A stretch of DNA of 18,176 nt from Methanosarcinales archaeon. GTDB lineage: Archaea > Halobacteriota > Methanosarcinia > Methanosarcinales > Methanocomedenaceae. The translations under genes were made by a program, and so were the position numbers. This document shows positions 15,245 through 18,176 of this stretch, piece after piece (positions within the stretch are counted from its first letter, which is position 1; each line of letters opens with the position of its first letter). The notes under the pieces are model-generated. The model was not told the DNA's origin and ran no database searches. It saw nothing but the letters and a program-made list of their open reading frames with translations. Location of the stretch: NCBI GenBank assembly GCA_023136155.1, contig JAGLRT010000111.1:1-18176 (forward strand). Direction: 5' to 3'.

Positions 15245-16222
15245 TCACATGTCGAGATGAGGATTTATGTCACATCCGGTACAGGGCAGGCACATGGTCT
15301 GGGACATATCAGCGCGCAGGCCGTGTTTATCCAGTATACGGCGTAATATTTTAGTCAGTTTTAACAACCGGGGAGCAGTAGGGCGCTGAATATCAATCTC
15401 TCCTTCACGCAATGGATGCATACCGGCAGCCCTGACAATAGGCACAACATCAATTGAAGCCAGTTCTTCCAGCCCTGCTTCCACAGTCTCATCTGTTTCA
15501 CCCAGACCCACTATGAAATTAGAAAATACATAATTCCTGCCAAATATGCTGACCGCTTCTTTTAGACTATCCTTGATAAAGTCCAGGTCCATTCCAGGGC
15601 AAACCCGGTCGAATATCTCCCGGTCCATGGTTTCGACATTATATTTAATCTCGACAGCTCCCGCTTCCTTTAGCAAACGTGTTGAATCTGCTGTGGGGTA
15701 GACCGACACACCAATCGGCACATCATATTTGACAAGAGCCCTGATGGCTTCAACAGCCCGGTCAACCTCGTTCTCAGGAGTATCCGCTACACCCGAAGTG
15801 ATTGAAATGGCTTGTAGTTTCCCGCTTTTACTGGTCTCATCCACCATGCCTACGATCTTGTCCAGACTTTTAATATCGCCTGACAATTTTGGTACAGGAC
15901 AATATTTGCAGTCGAAAACACACCGTTCACTGATAGTGATATATGCCTGTTCAGGGCAGTGAATGAGTTCCTCTTCAATCTGTCCTCGCACAAGTTCCTT
16001 GCCGTCTTTTAGTATCACAACATCGCCATTATCATCTACAACCCTTAGCGGAGACCCAACATCAACTGACAGCCTGACCCTATGCCCGTTCCAATTGAAG
16101 AAAAAAGCAGTCTTGCCTGCTCCCGGACCAGCAGTTGGAACAGTTATATTGCCCAGCAATACCATGTCGATATCCACAGCGCCCACAGCCAGAAGTTCGG
16201 CTTTTATTTCTGCATCTGTCAT
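15245..16222 (-). CDS. Radical SAM protein, biotin synthase-related (COG2516-like)
   Basis: Radical SAM enzyme using a [4Fe-4S] cluster to make a 5'-deoxyadenosyl radical; product unknown. Counting from the ATG at 16222 it has 325 residues. The cluster motif is C101-x3-C105-x2-C108 (CVFDCKYC) after TISERC. Further barrel features are ISITSGVADTP, the glycine-containing motif for SAM, and VEIKYNVETMDREIFDRVCPG, a biotin/lipoyl synthase-like pattern. The C-terminus ends with a CLPCTGC cluster (C311, C314, C317) that could bind an auxiliary metal centre. The N-terminal 90 residues form an extra domain with AGPGAGKTAFFF, which resembles a P-loop by pattern but not by context. A TTG two codons upstream (16228) is an alternative start; AAGGA (16234-16238) sits near both. 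It overlaps nothing, but its stop touches the JAMM gene's start. Confidence 0.88.
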   Translation of the reverse strand: MTDAEIKAELLAVGAVDIDMVLLGNITVPTAGPGAGKTAFFFNWNGHRVRLSVDVGSPLRVVDDNGDVVILKDGKELVRGQIEEELIHCPEQAYITISERCVFDCKYCPVPKLSGDIKSLDKIVGMVDETSKSGKLQAISITSGVADTPENEVDRAVEAIRALVKYDVPIGVSVYPTADSTRLLKEAGAVEIKYNVETMDREIFDRVCPGMDLDFIKDSLKEAVSIFGRNYVFSNFIVGLGETDETVEAGLEELASIDVVPIVRAAGMHPLREGEIDIQRPTAPRLLKLTKILRRILDKHGLRADMSQTMCLPCTGCDINPHLDM

Positions 16223-16319
16223 AAGCAAAACATTCCTTGTTGATTATGATAATTTATAATACTATATAGCTATGACCCCTGAAGACTGCTTCGTCAGATG
16301 TCGATACCGCATTCGTTAG

Positions 16320-16328
16320 GTTTATATC
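16320..16328 (+). promoter_or_regulatory. Probable TATA box for the COG1709-type regulator gene
   Basis: GTTTATATC, a good archaeal TATA box, is centred about 28 bases before the ATG at 16353. No Shine-Dalgarno sequence precedes the start, so the mRNA is probably leaderless. The opposite strand of the same intergenic region has TATA-like AT-rich stretches at 16251-16269 that could serve the radical SAM gene. Confidence 0.55.
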
Positions 16329-16352
16329 GAGTGCAGATAAATTAGATATAGA

Positions 16353-17087
16353 ATGATAGGGGATAAGCACGAAGCTGACATAAAAGACCGTCTATCTGAG
16401 AAAATGGCAGGCGAAATAACCCTGTCCGACAAACCTGGCGAGGTCATGAAAAAATGGCGTGTGAATTTTGATGTGGCTCAGTCAGATTTATCCACCTATC
16501 TTGAAGTATCCCCTTCGGTTATAAGCGATTATGAGAGTGGGCGGAGAAAATCGCCGGGTACGGTTATTGTAAGCAAAATAGTCAATGCATTGCTTGAAAT
16601 TGATAAGCAACGAGGAAGTAAGAAAATACATGCATATGAAAGCATGGTATCAGGGAGTTATGATCCAAATATCATTTATGATATCCACGAATATACCACT
16701 CCCATGTCCCTTGATGAGCTTTCGACTATCATAGATGCCAGGTTCATACACAGACCTGGATTAGAAAGTGAAAAACAGATATACGGATACACTATCATCG
16801 ACAGTTTAAAAGCCATCATTGAGATGCCATTTCATGAATTTCAAAAACTTTATGGCTGGAGTACTGAACGAGCATTGATTTTCACAGGCATCTCTACCGG
16901 CAGGTCACCTATGGTTGCAATAAGGGTTACTAATCTCAAACCCAGGGTAATCGTACTTCATGGTCTGGATGGAACCGATGTAGACCCGGTAGCAAAGAAA
17001 ATAGCTGAGGTAGAGAACATTCCATTAATGTCGACCAACATGTTAATGAAATCAATGATGGTGGCACTTCAGGAACGCAAAGTGTGA
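16353..17087 (+). CDS. HTH transcriptional regulator, COG1709 type, upstream of HMG-CoA synthase
   Basis: 244 residues. An XRE/Cro-type helix-turn-helix covers about residues 28-66: VMKKWRVNFDVAQSDLSTYL leads into VSPSVISDYESGRRKSPG, the recognition-helix pattern. The rest (about 105-240) is a conserved archaeal C-terminal domain with FIHRPGLESEKQIYGYTIIDSLKAI, GWSTERALIFTGISTGRSPMVAIRV and KPRVIVLHG; it ends at KKIAEVENIPLMST. That region may bind a small ligand. The gene is 85 bases before HMG-CoA synthase in the same direction, an arrangement conserved in many archaea (established knowledge of the neighbourhood, recalled). This suggests it controls mevalonate pathway or lipid synthesis, which is inference. 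Confidence 0.88.
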   Translation: MIGDKHEADIKDRLSEKMAGEITLSDKPGEVMKKWRVNFDVAQSDLSTYLEVSPSVISDYESGRRKSPGTVIVSKIVNALLEIDKQRGSKKIHAYESMVSGSYDPNIIYDIHEYTTPMSLDELSTIIDARFIHRPGLESEKQIYGYTIIDSLKAIIEMPFHEFQKLYGWSTERALIFTGISTGRSPMVAIRVTNLKPRVIVLHGLDGTDVDPVAKKIAEVENIPLMSTNMLMKSMMVALQERKV

Positions 17088-17160
17088 CCACAATAGATTT
17101 GTTTGTTGATTATCATCATTTCAGATATCTTAGTAAAATCAGTAATAAAATTCCAGAAAA

Positions 17161-17166
17161 AAGGTG
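17161..17166 (+). promoter_or_regulatory. Ribosome-binding site of HMG-CoA synthase
   Basis: AAGGTG, six bases before the ATG at 17173, supports this start. The 85-base gap before it has no strong TATA box, so transcription may continue from the regulator gene. Confidence 0.55.
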
Positions 17167-17172
17167 TAACAC

Positions 17173-18176
17173 ATGAAAGTAGGAATTGTCTCGTACGGTG
17201 CGTATGTCCCCAGATATCGCATAAAATTAGAAGAGATTGCAGCCGTTTGGGGAGATGATGCAAAAAGTATTATCGGCGGATTGAAGGTAAAAGAAAAGTC
17301 AGTCCCTGATCTGGATGAGGATGCAATAACCATTTCAGTAGAAGCTGCACGCAATGCCATAAACAGGGGCAATGTCGACGCTTCCAGGCTTGGTGCAATT
17401 TACTGCGGGTCAGAAAGTCACCCATATGCTGTGAAACCCACCAGTACCATTGTGGCGGCAGCGGTTGGGGCAGAAACCAACCTGACAGCTGCTGATTTTG
17501 AGTTCGCATGCAAGGCAGGCACAGCTGCAATCCAGACCTGTATGGGATTAGTAGGGGCAGGCATGATTGATATTGGACTGGCCATCGGTGCTGACGTATC
17601 CCAGGGAGCTCCCGGGGATGCACTGGAATATACTGCAGCAGCAGGAGGGGCGGCTTATATAATAGGCAGTAGTGACCTGGCAGCAGTTATCGAAGATACA
17701 TTTTCATTCACAACTGATACACCTGATTTCTGGAGGCGGGAAGGCATGCCTTATCCGGAACACGGAGGCAGGTTCACGGGAGAGCCGGGTTATTTCAAGC
17801 ATGTGACTTCTGCGGCATCCGGCCTGATGGATAAAATCGGTACAAAACCTTCAGATTATGACTATGCAGTGTTCCACCAGCCTAATGGTAAATTCCCGCA
17901 AAATGTGGCCAAGAAACTAGGATTCACTCCTGAGCAGATAAAGGCCGGACTTGTGGTGTCCATGCTGGGCAATACATATTCTGGCTCATGCATGATAGGA
18001 CTGGCTGCCATACTTGACCAGGCCGTGGAAGGGGACAGGATATTCATGACGGCATTTGGCTCTGGTGCGGGAAGTGATGCTTTCAGCATCACCGTGACCG
18101 ACAGGATTGAAGAGATACGTGATGCCGGGCCTAAAATTGAAGAACTGCTTAAGAATCCTATTTACATGGATTATGC
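17173..18176 (+). CDS. mvaS: Hydroxymethylglutaryl-CoA synthase (archaeal), 3' end cut
   Basis: Condenses acetoacetyl-CoA with acetyl-CoA to HMG-CoA, the committed entry into the mevalonate route to archaeal isoprenoid lipids. 334 codons are present, and the archaeal enzyme is about 345-350 residues, so only a short C-terminal tail is missing at the window edge. The catalytic residues are visible: E81 (GSESHPYAVKPTS), C113 (FEFACKAGTAA, the acyl-enzyme cysteine) and H235 (VFHQPNGKFP). The C-terminal half has LGNTYSGSCMIGLAAILD and the MTAFGSGAGSDAFS loop. It begins MKVGIVSYGAYVPRYRIKLEE, the usual archaeal start. In other archaea the acetoacetyl-CoA thiolase and a DUF35 protein follow and form one complex with it; they would lie just outside this window. 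The upstream neighbour is the COG1709-type regulator. Confidence 0.97.
   Translation, partial: MKVGIVSYGAYVPRYRIKLEEIAAVWGDDAKSIIGGLKVKEKSVPDLDEDAITISVEAARNAINRGNVDASRLGAIYCGSESHPYAVKPTSTIVAAAVGAETNLTAADFEFACKAGTAAIQTCMGLVGAGMIDIGLAIGADVSQGAPGDALEYTAAAGGAAYIIGSSDLAAVIEDTFSFTTDTPDFWRREGMPYPEHGGRFTGEPGYFKHVTSAASGLMDKIGTKPSDYDYAVFHQPNGKFPQNVAKKLGFTPEQIKAGLVVSMLGNTYSGSCMIGLAAILDQAVEGDRIFMTAFGSGAGSDAFSITVTDRIEEIRDAGPKIEELLKNPIYMDY

Noticed and set aside
16090..16125. P-loop-like AGPGAGKT pattern in the radical SAM protein
   Set aside because: It fits the [AG]xxxxGK[ST] pattern but lies in a small N-terminal domain without Walker B or a RecA/Ras-type fold signal; probably a chance match or conserved loop.

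Overview
The window looks like a chromosomal housekeeping stretch from a euryarchaeon, most likely a Methanosarcinales-type methanogen or an ANME relative. The archaeal signature genes are a group II chaperonin (thermosome), Pus10, ribosomal protein L21e, RNA polymerase subunit F (Rpb4), an Mtq2/HemK2-type methyltransferase, the archaeal 4-phosphopantoate--beta-alanine ligase and an archaeal HMG-CoA synthase. A DUF1699-like gene points to Methanosarcinales in particular, but that assignment rests on recall of the family. Promoters are archaeal TATA boxes. Several genes look leaderless, and at least three start with TTG (cutA, the site-2 protease and L21e).

Layout. Positions 1-758 (minus) hold the N-terminal part of a thermosome subunit, cut by the window edge. 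A 314-bp AT-rich gap follows, then cutA (minus). Divergent from cutA are a two-PDZ site-2 protease and a KaiC/RAD55-like protein with a broken Walker A motif. Positions 4321-8383 form an information-processing block on the plus strand: pus10, rpl21e and rpoF, then DUF655, rsmA/ksgA and the HemK2-type methyltransferase, the last three joined by 4-bp ATGA overlaps. A DUF1699-like gene converges on the methyltransferase with a 2-bp gap.

Positions 8719-13065 (minus) are amino acid biosynthesis: argC, a two-CBS-domain protein, argJ and then serA. A compact divergent promoter with a near-palindromic TATA element serves argC and a DEDD-type nuclease (13135-13899). Next come the coenzyme A pathway ligase (plus) and, convergent to it, an abutting pair of a JAMM metalloprotease and a radical SAM protein (minus). 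A 14-bp tandem repeat lies between the two convergent stop codons. The window closes with a COG1709-type HTH regulator directly upstream of HMG-CoA synthase, the first committed step of mevalonate and archaeal lipid synthesis; the synthase is cut by the window edge.

I found no mobile elements, CRISPR array, rRNA, tRNA or defence system. The most interesting leads are the radical SAM/JAMM pair, the pseudo-ATPase next to the site-2 protease, the CBS protein inside the arginine operon, the COG1709 regulator linked to HMG-CoA synthase, and two short repeat arrays in intergenic DNA. None of them proves a new system from sequence alone.
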